From assembly GCF_963576545.1 (NCBI RefSeq), contig NC_083641.1, forward strand, positions 21,095,523 to 21,159,522: DNA of 64,000 bases. Direction: 5' to 3'. A program made the position numbers and the translations under genes. The notes under the pieces are model-generated. The model was not told where the DNA came from. It saw only the letters and a list, made by a program, of their open reading frames with translations, and ran no database searches. This DNA comes from Limanda limanda. Its lineage: Eukaryota; Chordata; Actinopteri; Pleuronectiformes; Pleuronectidae. Positions 1 through 11,905 of this stretch are shown piece by piece (position 1 is the first letter of the stretch; each line of letters begins with the position of its first letter).

Positions 1-298
1 TTTATACAGCAAATACCAATATTGCCTGCATATCTCAAGCAGTCATTACATAAAGACCCAAAACTGAGTAGGCACTACAAATTGAAATGTGTTTAGCGCT
101 GCTGCCAAGACGATATAATTTCCCTGAAATTTTAAAACATGATTATGGGACCACGAGTAATTGGACAAAGTGATTTTGTGTCACTAATAAAAAACCCTTT
201 AATACTGAAATGTAGTTTTAACTGTGTGACCGGGTCTTTAATGTAATGACTGCATGAGGACAAACCAATAATTTCACCAAATCCACTTTATGTCATCT

Positions 299-338
299 AT
301 TCTTTCTTTCTCTCTTTCTTTCTCTCTCTCTCTCTTTT
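299..338. repeat. Pyrimidine (CTTT/CT) simple repeat
   Basis: A run of CTTT and CT units in the intron preceding the first visible exon. The rest of bases 1-564 shows nothing codable and reads as intron. Confidence 0.8.
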
Positions 339-564
339 CATGTCTAACTTTTGTCATCCATCAACGCAGATATTAAGTGGATATTCATCATGTTAGTGAG
401 AGGGCTCTCAGTAGACGTATAAGAGCTCATCAGATCATTTGATAGCTTCTACTGGAAATAGCGCTGAATGTTCCATTTAGTCGTTTTCAGGCTGAGACGG
501 GACCGGACATGACTGTTGGATTAATGCAGATCAATGTTTGCTGTGCTGTCTGTCGTCTTCTCAG

Positions 565-1003
565 GGAACCTCTAGGTGCGTCTAGTGATCCTGCCGGGTC
601 TGAGAGCTTACCAGCACTGCTACACCACTGCATTACTAAAGCCAAGGGAGTGGCTGCCAACAACAATAACAACGCAGCCCCCGCACGGAGAACAGGTTAG
701 TCAGACGATTCGAGAAATAAGACACAAAATATTAATCTTGAAACATGTGGGTGGTGTGTTACTCCTGTGCTTCTTCCCCCTCCCTTCCTTCCAGGTGTGT
801 CTCCCTCTCAGACCCAGCAGCAATCTCGGACCCCCCAAGAGGGAGAGGGCCTCCACCTCCACAGAACGAGGAAAAGGCCAAACAAGAAGAACCCCTATCT
901 CTATTTGACCTCCTTCCTGCACAGCAGGCAGTCTGCGGAGGACCAGACCGGCATTCTGGCCAGTGCAGACTCTGAGGGCCCAAATTATGGGACTCTACGC
1001 TGA
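565..1003 (+). CDS. 3'-terminal two coding exons of an unidentified gene (partial)
   Basis: Two exons are visible: 565-695 (acceptor TCTCAG, donor CAG|GTTAG) and 795-1003 (acceptor TTCCAG, stop TGA at 1001-1003). Both splice sites fit one frame (phase 1 to phase 1), giving about 113 residues. The peptide is hydrophilic. It holds a short Asn run (five Asn), a Gln/Ser/Thr-rich stretch, a basic patch (RTRKRPNKK) followed by an aromatic segment (NPYLYLTSF), and ends in EGPNYGTLR. No domain is recognisable and I cannot name the gene. Upstream exons lie beyond the left edge. The phase match and the long downstream T-rich UTR-like sequence are why I call it coding; no homologue was confirmed. Confidence 0.5.
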
Positions 1004-3666
1004 CACGTGTGCCCGCTAAGCCATTGGACTCGACTAAACCGCCTCCTCCACCGCATACACACACAGACACACACACACCTCAGCCCTCCCTGCTCCGCCC
1101 CGCGGCCTCTGTATCAAGCCAACCCATTTCTTGTAATCTCTCACAGTTCATGTTTGTGTGGGGAGCGGGAAACATTAAGCTGAATGCTCCAGGGTTGGAA
1201 AATCTTATTAGAGGACAAGAACAATGGCTTTTCTGAGTTGTCACCGCGACTTGTCTGTTGAGGAATCTCACTTGAAAACGCTCTGAAAATATATAATGTA
1301 TATAAAATAGTAAAACAAGGGATTTTAGCTTCCTCCTACAGTAATAACGATGTGTTGGTTGAGTATGTGACAACACGTTAAAGATTTTTCACTCACTGGT
1401 CATCGAGGGGTCCACGTCTTTAGGTTTTTCAGTCGAACTGAACTGTCAAGCCTGGTGCATCTTCGGACTGGGACATGAGTCTACCTTTCCTACAATACAA
1501 ATAGTGTCAGTATTTAAACACAGGGTTCTTACCACAAAATATACCTCAGAGTAAACGCAGAATTGCTGTAATTCTTGTGGTATACTGTACGTACTTGACC
1601 TTTTTACATATGAAACGTATGGACAAAAAGGTTTATATCACACACCATTGCTCATTCGAGTGGATAATAAGGCCTAACTTGATCAAATTTGGAAGCTTTT
1701 TTTATTAGCCGGCATATTGTGTTTGCTTTGATTTACGATCCAGTGCCAACCATTAGGGAACGGTGTCTTAATTTGCTCGATGGGCTCAGTGTGTTTACAC
1801 GCGTCACGACAGCACGGCGCTGAGATGAAGATCGCAGCCTTCCTGAGAACTCTGGAAAAAATAATTTGGGACTTTCACGCCCCAACACAGGTTTGACTCG
1901 TAGGATTGGAAGAACAGGGTGATGAATTGCGAAGTGCTCTGTCGTATGTATTCCATTGTTCATCATTCGTGAAATGTGGCACGTCTCGCTGTGCCTTTTT
2001 TCGTTGCCTTTTCTTTCTCTCATTCTTTTTCTAACATTAACTGCCTTTTCCTTCGCCTTGTCATGTTTGTCTCTTCCGGGGGGGGGGAGAAGGGAGTCAG
2101 AGACTGCAATGTTAAGTGTGTTTTTACTTTCTTTGCCAAGGACACATGAGAGGAAATGCTACAGAGGATGCATAACTCTCTTTCTCTTTTACATTTATAT
2201 CTTATAATGGGTACCTGATTTAACTGTATGCATCATAAATAATAGGGCAGAAACAGAATACCCTTAAAAATAAAAAACACACAAAAAAAATTAATGAATG
2301 AATAAACATAACTTCACTGGTAAAAGTTTCCATGAGGAATGAACAAACCAGAGGATGTTAATGTTTAACTGCGGCTGTTAAGAGGAGAATGTGATTGCTT
2401 CATAACGCTGTTAACAAGCGATGGGGAATATCCAAACGGCCACCCTGACTGTTTATCTTTAACAAGGGTATATTACGTGCTAGCTACTGCTCTGTATGTT
2501 TAAGTTTTTTCGACACTAACCGATAATGAATGTATGTTTTGCTGTACAGGAAATGAATGTACATTGAATGACCCATTGCGTGAGATGACCAGTTGGCACA
2601 TCAAGCCCAAATTGTTTTACTTCTCTGTGTTGTGCGATAACAACCAGTTGAACCCCCGCCCCCCCCCCACAAACCCCGGTTTTCTCGACCAAAACGGCCA
2701 TTTTCTTTTTATCGCTAAAAGCTCGTTCAATCACTCAAAGACATATCAGATAAAATTTTCCACCTGCTACCAACCAATCACAGGATCTCTGACAAATGTC
2801 CACACAAATGAATCAACCCAATGTCTGCTAACTGAAAAAACCTGAGTGAGAAAGTGATTATTGCCTGAGAGTGAAAGAGCATATTCTACTTTAACAAATT
2901 GGTTCCGTGTAAGATACGAGGAGAAAAAAAGAATCTATATTTGTTATGTACTGTACATGGTGTGTATTGTATTTGTAAAGATAAATCCAACCATGTTTTA
3001 CAGGAAGACGTTCTTTTACGAGGGCGTGTGAAAAAGACGGGAAGGATTCCCAAGGTGAAAAGAAAATTATATATAAAAGTATTTGCTTACAGTACGGCTT
3101 TAAGTGGGTAATAATGTTTTTAAAACATTTTAAGGTGCCTCATTTGTCATACTTTAGCAGATATTATTTTATCTGAGAAGAGAAGAAACCTTAATGTTAG
3201 TACCGTACAATGTATTATTGCCATAGCCCGCTGGCTGCACAAGTTGAGTAGTATTTTCTCTGATGTATAGTACGTGAATGCCCACTGGGAAAAGCTTTAG
3301 AAGCAGAAGTGTGTCGCCCTCTATAATATTCCTGGAACAAAGTAATGCTGTATTTTGCCCGTCCATGAGCACACATGTAGATTCACTCCAGATCTCGTCG
3401 CCTTCAGGCGTCCAAAGCAAATAAACTGAAGGAAACTTTTTTCTAAGAGTCACAGACATGCTATAGTCACGTACAAACACCGTGCTGTGGAGGAAGTTGT
3501 GTTTACATTCGTTTGATAAAGACAAAGTGTGTGTTAGGGCGTAGTTGCTTCGAACATTACGACTCGGTGCTATGTTTAACTCTGTGGTGCTGTAGAATAG
3601 AGGCCTGAAGTTTTTTTTTTCTTTTCTCGTTTTCGGTTTCCACAAGCAACACTCTTGTCTCTCGGC

Positions 3667-3702
<36 letters not shown>

Positions 3703-5550
3703 CAGCTAAACTCGCTCTGGTAGACACTCTAGGTCCTAATCATAACAGTATCATGGTGTGATGACAGTGATAGACAATAATGGAAAATAGTAGTATAACC
3801 TCAAATAGTAGAGACGTTCAAAAATGAACTCAAGGTGACCTGTTTTCTACCGTGTGTTTGCCATGTCTGTCTGTGCTTCCAAGGTTCCCTCTCTGAAGTA
3901 TATTTGTGATGATATTCAGATTATTAAACCCAGCCTAAAAGAAGCAGCATAACCTGATTTAGATTTAGTGCAGACCAAGCGAGAGGGAATCCGAGCGCAT
4001 CGAATCTTTTTCTACACACACACACTTCCTGTAGGTCTACAATCCCTGGTCCACAGCTCCTGTTTTTCAAGCACACTCCCGCAGAAGCGTCTCACTCCAT
4101 CCCACCAAACCTTTGTGACGGATGGAGCTCCTACTAGTACTGTACAGTTAAAGCCATGACCGGTCACCACACCCCATTTGTACTTAGTGCTGATTCTCCT
4201 GGTAGAGCGGTGTTGGGGAAAAGCTCATACATCCTCTCTTATGGGTTTGTTTTTACGAATGGATGTTGTCTTCCGGGATCTTTTTTTGCATATTCAACAG
4301 AAACATGTACAGTGTTTTAAAGAGGGCTGCTTTGGACGTACTGTTAGCTCACTTTCTTTGGGGTTTTGTGTTTGTTTTCTTTGTTGTTTTACTTTTATTT
4401 TTTTTTTACTATTTTTTTTTTTATATTTCTGCTTACAGCTTTTAGTGCATCACTGGGTGCTGGTAGGATGATACTTAGAACTGATATGATTTTTTAATTG
4501 TATTAATCTTGCATGTAGAGACAATACAAAAAAACGCCTATTTAGCAATCATTCATGGACATCCGAGCTGGTTGTTATTGGACGGAAAAATAGAAATATG
4601 TAGTATTTTCTATATTCTCTGTTTTTTCATGTGTACCAGCACTGAGAAACTAGAATGTATTATTATCGTAGGCTACAATAAGCACTACATCGTCGACTGT
4701 TTTAGCTAATGCTCATACTCAAGCAAACCAAGTAGTGCTTAAAAGGAAGAAAATTTACATTTCATGTCATTTTCATCCACTGAACTCTGTGCTGTACATC
4801 ACATGTTTACATTCGGTATTATATGTTGTTTATCTGTTTTACTTTGTGCATAATGTCTCCAAAATGTCCGTATTCATGTCGTTGCATTCAACAATGTTCA
4901 TATGTAAATATTTCAAAGCAAAAACATTTTTTCGTTTTTTACTTTTCTCCGTTTCAGAACGATAACCTGATGTTTCTTTCTTTGGTCGTTTTTTTTTTTA
5001 TATTCTTTTGTATTTTTAGATTTGTCATTCTGTTCTCTCACTACATCAGGTAATAAGCTTCACTTAACTTTTTGTGAGCAATTAACTCATACTGTATGGT
5101 GCTGTACCAAAGCCTTATGTATAATATTTGTATTACTTTCCTCTCGTTTGCCACTGCTGTCCAGTGAAGTCTGTATCGTCTCAGATCATGTCGTACTCAC
5201 TCTTCATGTTCAACTGCCATGGATCTCGTTTCTTTACCGAGTAAAAACAGAAACCTGAACGAACTCTGATCTAACAAGACTCTGGCCCGTATCCAACCGG
5301 CCTGGATTTAAAGTGACAGTTGCCATCTCAAGCCTTCATAGGGAAAATGCACAGGCTCAATGCTGGTAGCTCAACGTGACGTAGACATGGGCCTAGCACA
5401 TGATCTACGCTCTATCTATGGCATGTCTGTGAGAATATGAAAGCAGTGTTGTATTCATGTCACCATATCATTTCAAATGCTTAGTCCCATACGAAATTTT
5501 CCTCTCAAATTTTTGTATTTTGATATAATAAAAAAAAAATCGAAAGAGAT
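1004..5550 (+). other. Probable long 3' UTR of the unidentified upstream gene
   Basis: After the stop at 1003 no further splice-consistent coding sequence is seen. The stretch is increasingly T-rich, with a CA tract near 1058-1080, a (GT)16 tract at 3669-3700, and a TGTAAATA Pumilio-type motif at 4913-4920. The best polyadenylation signal is AATAAA at 5527-5532, inside an A-rich run, so cleavage is expected near 5550. A 4.5 kb UTR is typical of neuronal genes. The UTR could end earlier; only transcript reads would settle its length. Confidence 0.4.
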
Positions 5551-6409
5551 TTGACTTTTCCTTGTGGCTTTGTCTGGTGGGTGGAGCAAAGTGGTCTGTG
5601 AAGAGGAGGGTGTAGTTCACATGTTGAACACTAGGTGTAAGTATTGTGCAGAAGACGGGGAAGATGGTGTGAGTAGTTTAATGAGGTCAGATATTTATTT
5701 TTCTTTCTTTTCAATTCTAGGACACGCAGGCACCTGCGCATGGGTCAAAGTTCAATTTCGTTTTCTCAAAAAATAAGTAACCACAAACAAGTCAAACTGA
5801 CAAATGCAAATAAGAAGATTTGTTCAGGGAAATCCAAAGGTTATGTTTAAATGCATCTGTGTTAATCAGTGATGAATATTTTAATCCTGCCTTTGTTGTC
5901 TCCACCCAGACGTTAAAGAATGACTTGTGTTGCAACTGAGCCCGGATGAGGAAAACAAACAACCTGAGAGAAGCTGCAGTGTGACCAAATTACCTTTGTG
6001 CTTTTGTTGAAAACTCCCTCTGGCAGCCTGGGGAGCAAACAACGGAGCAGTCATACATGAAGAATAAAGAACAGAGCAGTGACGCCACAGGTCAAATACA
6101 CACAAAGCTTCAGAGGCCTGCGTGGTGGCTTCAATATCACCTTTCAACACAGAGGTCTAATAGTTTAGTTACTGTTTATTATAACGAGTGACTTCATGGC
6201 TTTGTACAAGGTGTTGTTCAAGTAATTCTTAAATTTGAGTATGACAACAGAAAACAATGAGAAATGCCTCGGGTGACACCTTCAAATATCCTGTTTTAAC
6301 ATAACAGCAAAGTCACGATGACAAGAAACATAGAAAAACTGTAATTTGTTACATTTAAAATTATATTTTGATTATGTGTATTTTTTGCATATTCATGTAT
6401 GTTGTGCCA

Positions 6410-6720
6410 AGAGTTGGATGAGAGGGCTAATAATATTCTGGCATCAGTCTGGTGAATATAAAGCTACAGCTGACAGTTAGCTTAGCATAAAGACTGGAAA
6501 CAGGTAGAAGCAGCTAGCCTGGCTCAGTCTGTACTGTAGTGCATCATGTCAAACATATTCTCAAACTCTGTAATTGCTGAATATGACATGAGCGATTGAG
6601 GAGATTCTTCTAAACTCATTATTATTTGGTTCTCCAGAGAACCTGTAAGCATATTAAGGCGAGTGCTATGGTTAAAAAAATATATTTACTTAATATTTAA
6701 CCCGAACATATTAAGAGGCT
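6410..6720 (+). repeat. Teleost interspersed repeat, TTAGCTTAGCATAAAGACTGG family
   Basis: The core at about 6477-6535 (TTAGCTTAGCATAAAGACTG followed by GCTAGCCTGGCTC) is a very common interspersed sequence in spiny-rayed fishes. A second copy lies at about 49050-49440 in the same plus-strand orientation. This one sits in the gap between the upstream gene and the arhgap32 promoter. The boundaries are approximate. The rest of 5550-7130 shows no gene. Confidence 0.75.
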
Positions 6721-7136
6721 GAATTTTTGCTTACACGATGTTGACCTGGGGAACATTGAACTCTGGGAACATAGATTCTAATCTCTTAACTTTATATAAA
6801 ATAATTTAATCTAGAACAGCAATAATCATGTGCTGGTAAAATAAATAGTAGTGGAAATAAACACTGAGGTCAAGTTTGAACTTAAAAGCAGTGCTGGAGT
6901 GAATGTATATCCCAATACTGATATTAGTATATGTCGAACTGAAGCTTCTCTAAATGTTTGGTATATTTGCCTTATAAAAGACATACAATCTCAGTGCTTG
7001 TCTGATTTTGGACATGAACATGGCTGATATTAGTCGAACAGGGTCCCAGTGTGTCCTCCTGCAGAGAGAGGAAGCAGAAGAGCTGATTATATTCCTCAGT
7101 GGACACACACAATGAGCTGATGTATTTGGATGAGTT

Positions 7137-7137
<1 letters not shown>

Positions 7138-7188
<51 letters not shown>
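7138..7188. repeat. (CA)n microsatellite upstream of the arhgap32 promoter
   Basis: About 25 uninterrupted CA units roughly 120 bases upstream of the TATA motif. Such tracts vary in length and can form Z-DNA; a promoter effect is only possible, not shown. Confidence 0.95.
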
Positions 7189-7189
<1 letters not shown>

Positions 7190-7308
7190 AGTACTCACTC
7201 CTCTCACTGTTACCACCCCACCTACTCCACTTGCTTATGTAATTCCAGTACCAGGCATTACCTAACACCACACTCCACACGCCAGATGGGGGCTCCTCGG
7301 GCTGCTAT

Positions 7309-7315
7309 TATAAAA
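7309..7315 (+). promoter_or_regulatory. TATA-type motif of the arhgap32 long-form promoter
   Basis: TATAAAA lies just ahead of a GC- and CpG-richer stretch (about 7340-7780) that ends in a good splice donor. Its spacing predicts transcription starting near 7340. Inferred from sequence only. Confidence 0.45.
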
Positions 7316-7339
7316 CAAGGGGGTCCGTGCACATTCCCA

Positions 7340-7781
7340 CTCCCACATTATGTTCAGGTCCCGGACTTTAGAGAAAAAACGAGCTGCAGCAGCCCCCCTA
7401 TCATCCGAGGCGCGGGCACGACAGCAGATATGCGCGCTGCCGATGGTGGGTGCAGACTCCCAGCAGGCACACACACACTCACACACACAGAGGGAGGGAG
7501 AGAGAGAGGGAGGGAGGGAGACAGGGAAAGAGGGAGGTGGTGAGTCGCTATCTGTTCTCCCACGCTTCCTCAACCAGGTCTCAGCCGGGTCCAGTTCTCA
7601 TGGTGAAGACCTCCACGGATCAGCTGGAGCTTGACTGCGTGTGTGTGTCTGTGTGAGTGTGTGTGTGTGTGTGTGAGTCCAGTCCAGAGATTGTGCGATG
7701 CTGACAACATGTTCCCGGATCGAGGAGCTGAGCGCTGAGCAGCATAGAGGAGGCACAGTGGAGCTACGTGCACGGTTACAG
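7340..7781 (+). other. arhgap32: arhgap32 non-coding first exon (5' UTR)
   Basis: A GC-richer block with purine and CA tracts ends in TACAG|GTAGGC, with the donor at 7782. The next in-order acceptor in front of a plausible start codon is at 15820, so this is taken as a 5' UTR exon with an intron of about 8 kb. It contains upstream ATGs (for example within ATGTTCAGG near 7350), so upstream reading frames may damp translation. The exact start is unknown, and extra small non-coding exons could exist in between. Confidence 0.5.
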
Positions 7782-7859
7782 GTAGGCTGCGTGCGTGAGC
7801 CTGCTGTCTGACTGTCACTCTACATCTGCAATATACATGCGTTTCAATGCAAGAATGTG

Positions 7860-8620
7860 TGTGTGTCGTCCAGGTTTTAGGCATGTTGTGGGGACCTACA
7901 TCTGTGGGAGTCCACATGAGGTAAATCATTACATTTAAATGTGAAGACATGTTTTGAGGTTAGGCTCAGGTTAGGTTTAGCCATAGGGTCTGGATGGTTT
8001 AAGTTTAGGTTTGCTGGTAGATTTATGGAAGGGTCGTGTTTGGTTTGAGTTAAGTTAAGGTTAGGTGTATTTTAAGTGTAGGGTTTGGTTTATGTTAAGG
8101 TGATGTGTATGTTAAGGGTAGGATCTGGTTTGGTTTAATGTTAGGTTTAGGTTTAGATGAATGGTAGGGTCTGGTTTGGTTTGAGTTAAGGTTAGATGTG
8201 TGTAAATGGTAGGGTCTGGTTTGGTTTAGGTAAGGTTGTGCATAGGTTTAGCTTAAGGTTAGAGCAAGGGTTAGGTTTTGGTTAAAGCTAGGTTTCTGTT
8301 AAGTTAAGGTTAGGTTAAGGCAAGTAGTAACTATGTTTAAGGTTAGATTAAGTCTCGAAGACACAAATGTAATATCCTCTGAAGTCATGGAGACGTGTGT
8401 GTGTGTATGTACTTCCACCTTGGTGGGGACCATAGGTTTAGATCCTACAGAGTGAGGACATGTTGGTCCCCACAGCCTCAACTGGTTGTTTAATGTCCAC
8501 GTTAGATTTAGGTTTGGATCAGTTTTGTGTTACAGGCATTTAGTTGTGAAGGTTCATTTGAGGGGGTAAGGTACTGGGGATCACTAAGTCCCCACAAGAA
8601 TGGAAACCTAAGTGTGTGAG
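7860..8620 (+). repeat. Degenerate GTTAGG-type minisatellite and flanking repeat, arhgap32 intron 1
   Basis: Bases about 7965-8345 are a run of imperfect units based on GGTTAGGTTTAGG and TAGGGTCTGGTTTGG, with recurring spacer TTGAGTTAAGGTTAGATG. It is flanked by TGTGGGGACC (about 7887) and by GGTCCCCACAG (about 8465) and GTCCCCACAAG (about 8590), which are inverted with respect to each other. This looks like a composite interspersed repeat that carries a telomere-like minisatellite. Units diverge too much to be true telomere. Confidence 0.7.
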
Positions 8621-9639
8621 TGTCTGTTTACAGCTACCTGGTGATCTGTCAGGCCCAACAGGTCAGAGTACAGCGGTGGTAAACTTTATCCAAGTGTGAC
8701 CGGGCTCAGGTTGTGTCAGCTGTAGAGGAGCAGGTGATGTGTGTCTGTTTGCACCACAGCTTATGACAACACTATTTTTCTGTCAGGAGCATTTCTGTGT
8801 CGTTTTTCTAGCAATATCTGAATTTGTAGTGGGTGGGAACATGTTTGTGGGTAGATCTGTATGATGTAATGCAATGCTGTTGTACAGTATTGCATTATAA
8901 TTATAATTGTGAGGCTTATTTAAATGTTATATATTCTTTAAAGGTTTTAATTTATATTGTCTACTTTGAGCAAATATAAGAACTGTTAATGAAACTCTCT
9001 GAGGGTGTATGCTGGGTTCCATTAGTGTGAGGCCAAAATAACATGTCAGGTTTTTTATTCAAACAATAATTTGATATATCATTGAAACCACTTGACCGAA
9101 ATGAATGTGCAACTATTATGATAATCAAGTACTCATTCAGGTCATTCTTAAGCAAAGATATTTCCTATCCGCTTGTTGAAAGGCGTCTTCCTAAATGAAA
9201 GGTAAACGTAAGGTATTTAATACTAGAAATAAATGATTGTTTAGCAGTTAGACATAAAAATAAATCAGTAATGATTGGAGTCTCCACGGTTCCTCTGGTT
9301 GTTCCAGTGTCCACAATTCCTGTTACCTGAGTCAAGCTTATGATAGCTAGCAGGGAAAACTAAATGCTATCCTCTTTCAGTTTCAGTGCACAGTGACAGA
9401 TGCATTTTTCTTTGTGCTGTAAATTGAGCCTTCATTTCCCTGCAATTTGGTTCTCCCCGGGGGCAGAGAGAATTGCACAGTGAAAACTAAACCAATGTAA
9501 AGGTGTCATTTTTAAAATTAGTAATTACATTGTTAAATCAGTATTTACCTCAAAAAGATAAGTTATAGCAACAAAAAAAAAGGTGCTATATTTTGCTTTA
9601 GGAAAGGGTTTGGGGTGTTTGTCCTACATTCTGTATTTA

Positions 9640-10065
9640 AAGGATGAATCATTAATCAATGAATCAGGGAAATTATCGACAGAAACATTTTAAAGAAAAA
9701 TGTAAATTGTCAACTGTCATTAACAAGATTTTATTAAGCCTCTCGCGGGGGAAAACAAACAAACACATTAGTGTGTTGATGGCACAATAAAAGCTAGTTT
9801 GTTATATCTTGATGAGCTCAAAAGATTAATTGATCGGGATCGACAGAAAAGAAAAAAATGTCAATAGGACAATTCATTTCTGTCTTTTTTATAGTGAAAA
9901 TTCCCCAAATTCTAATTCTCCAGTTACACCAATGACAGTTTTCTTTGCCCTTTGAAATAAAGATCTAAATACTTTTGGTTCTTTTCAAGCCATGACATTG
10001 ACTTTAGCTTCAGGATATTGTCAGATATTCAACTGATCTAGAGCCCTAAATTGTATTGTGATGCC
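9640..10065 (-). repeat. Decayed teleost interspersed repeat (GATTAATTGAT family)
   Basis: The segment includes ATTAATTGATCGGGATCGACAG and a long AT-rich body ending in TTCAACTGATCTAGAGCCCT. It resembles the abundant fish repeat whose ends carry GATTAATCGATTA motifs. A related copy, in the other orientation, lies at about 35370-35610. Borders are uncertain. Confidence 0.5.
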
Positions 10066-10703
10066 ACAATAAATACTAATAATAGTCTGTGTAGGGACAA
10101 AATAATAGGTACACGTTGTAATGCAGTCAATTACTGCCTCACCACAATCACTTGCCTCAGAAATAATCACCAGAGAGTTGAGCCAACTCAGACATAGCTG
10201 AACACAAGCATCACAAAGGTAGTAACTGTTGCAGGGATGTTGTATTGGATTGCATTCATCAACCGTGATCTCATATTACTGCGTAGGAATCTGTGTGACA
10301 CTCAGTATTGAGTAAGTGAGCCAGTAGCATAGTAGCATGAGTATATCCTCCAACACTACTGTCATTATCCCAAAGTATTTGGTATCAGGGAATCATCATT
10401 TCACTTTCTTTCCACATCATCAGTTGCTTTAGAGGTGTAGCAAATGTGTGCCTATACTTAAGAAATGTAAGCCCTACGTTGTCTTCCTTGGTGACAGACC
10501 AGCTTGTTGATTAAATATTTGGGTCTTTGTTGTCGACAACTTAATCGGCCTGCTGTTCACCCTGCTCTTTGCCCTTCATCTTGGATCACGGTGATTCTGA
10601 GTGCTGCAGGACAAAGATTGAGCTGTGACACTGACTCAGATGAAATAAAGTTAATCTCACTCTGGTACATTTCAAGAAGATTAGAGGATCATATGACCCC
10701 CCC

Positions 10704-10738
10704 CAACCACACACACACACACACACAAACACACACCT
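10704..10738. repeat. (CA)n microsatellite in intron 1
   Basis: About 13 CA units after a short C run. The surrounding 8620-11680 stretch of intron 1 otherwise shows only the repeats listed and no convincing exon. Confidence 0.9.
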
Positions 10739-11684
10739 CCTCCTCCCTCTGGAAGTGACCAAGCTTCAGTACAGATGGTTGATTTTGGAAATGTTTTTGC
10801 GTTGAGACTCGGGCTCAGACGGCAGCAGGTGTCTGAATCCTGCGTCACCGCCTCAGGCAGATTGATGGGGATGATCTGTCAAAGCTCTTGGTCAAAGGTT
10901 CTCTACGGTTTCATTTCCCTCCTCGCGCTCGTGTTGCCTCATCCTCAGTCTAGAGGAGCATCCAGTCACGATGGACGGGAGACCTGCTGCCATGGCAACC
11001 GCAGGCCTTTCTCTACTGCGTCTCTGCTTGTGTTGTCTCCATTCCAGAGCTAAGAATGAGAGCATGAAAACCAACTTTCCTCTTCATGGGGACGTGCAGC
11101 AAAATTAAGATATGGTCCGGTTAGAGCTGCAATAATCAATATTTATAGTTTAACAATAGATCCTATGGCTATTTATATGTGAAAGGGGAGACGCAGGGCC
11201 CGTAAAGATGAACCCACAAAGGATTTTCGACCGGCTTTGCATTTCGCCGCAGCTGCGCAGCTCTTTTGGCTCAGTCTAACTGCTCAAATCTGCATAGTTC
11301 CAGCTAAAGCAGGGCTAATAACCATCTATACACTACCCACGCTGCAAATGACTCACTCAAAACCACTAGCTGTTCAACAAACATAAGCAAAGGACCTCTG
11401 CTGTGAGAAAAGGCCTAATACGATCCACCCAATCTAGTAGCTCATAGGCTATCCTCTCACGATGAAATAGCCTCTCAGGGCTTCAGCCAACATTTTGGGG
11501 CTTCCGGCTTAGACAGTGGTTATCGGGACCAAGACTCCATCTTTCATTGGCCGTACACTGTTTACTGTCAACAGATTCAACACAAGTCTAATATTTCTCC
11601 ACATAAACACGAAGAGCGATAATTTCTGTTGGAGTTTTAGATCCAGACGACATTTTGACTAATCTCTATTATTAACAGCTATCT

Positions 11685-11905
11685 GCCAATGGATGCATTA
11701 AGATTAAGATACATTTATTTGTCCCAAACACATGCACAGACATGCACAAGCACACTCATGCAAGGAGGGAAATGTAACATCTGCTTTTAACCCACCTGGT
11801 GCAGGACACACAGAGCAGTGGGCAGCCATGTACGGCGCCTGGAGTGCAGATGTTGGGGGAGTAAGGTTCCTTGCTCAGGGGCACTAGACAGGGTAGGGCG
11901 AATCC
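11685..11905 (+). repeat. Teleost interspersed repeat (GAGCAGTGGGCAGCC family)
   Basis: The segment runs from AGATACATTTATTTGTCCC to GAGCAGTGGGCAGCCATGTA and CCTTGCTCAGGGGCAC, a widely dispersed teleost element. It lies within arhgap32 intron 1. Family name not assigned. Confidence 0.7.

Noticed and set aside
3169..3645. 158-codon minus-strand open frame, the longest outside recognised exons
   Set aside because: No domain, signal or splice support; composition is ordinary AT-rich UTR-like sequence inside the inferred 3' UTR of the upstream gene.
6950..7543. Open frames with His-Thr or Cys-Val runs
   Set aside because: They come from the (CA)n tract upstream of arhgap32 and purine-rich 5' UTR sequence.
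7965..8345. True interstitial telomere
   Set aside because: Units are too diverged from TTAGGG and of mixed length; a minisatellite within a dispersed repeat fits better.
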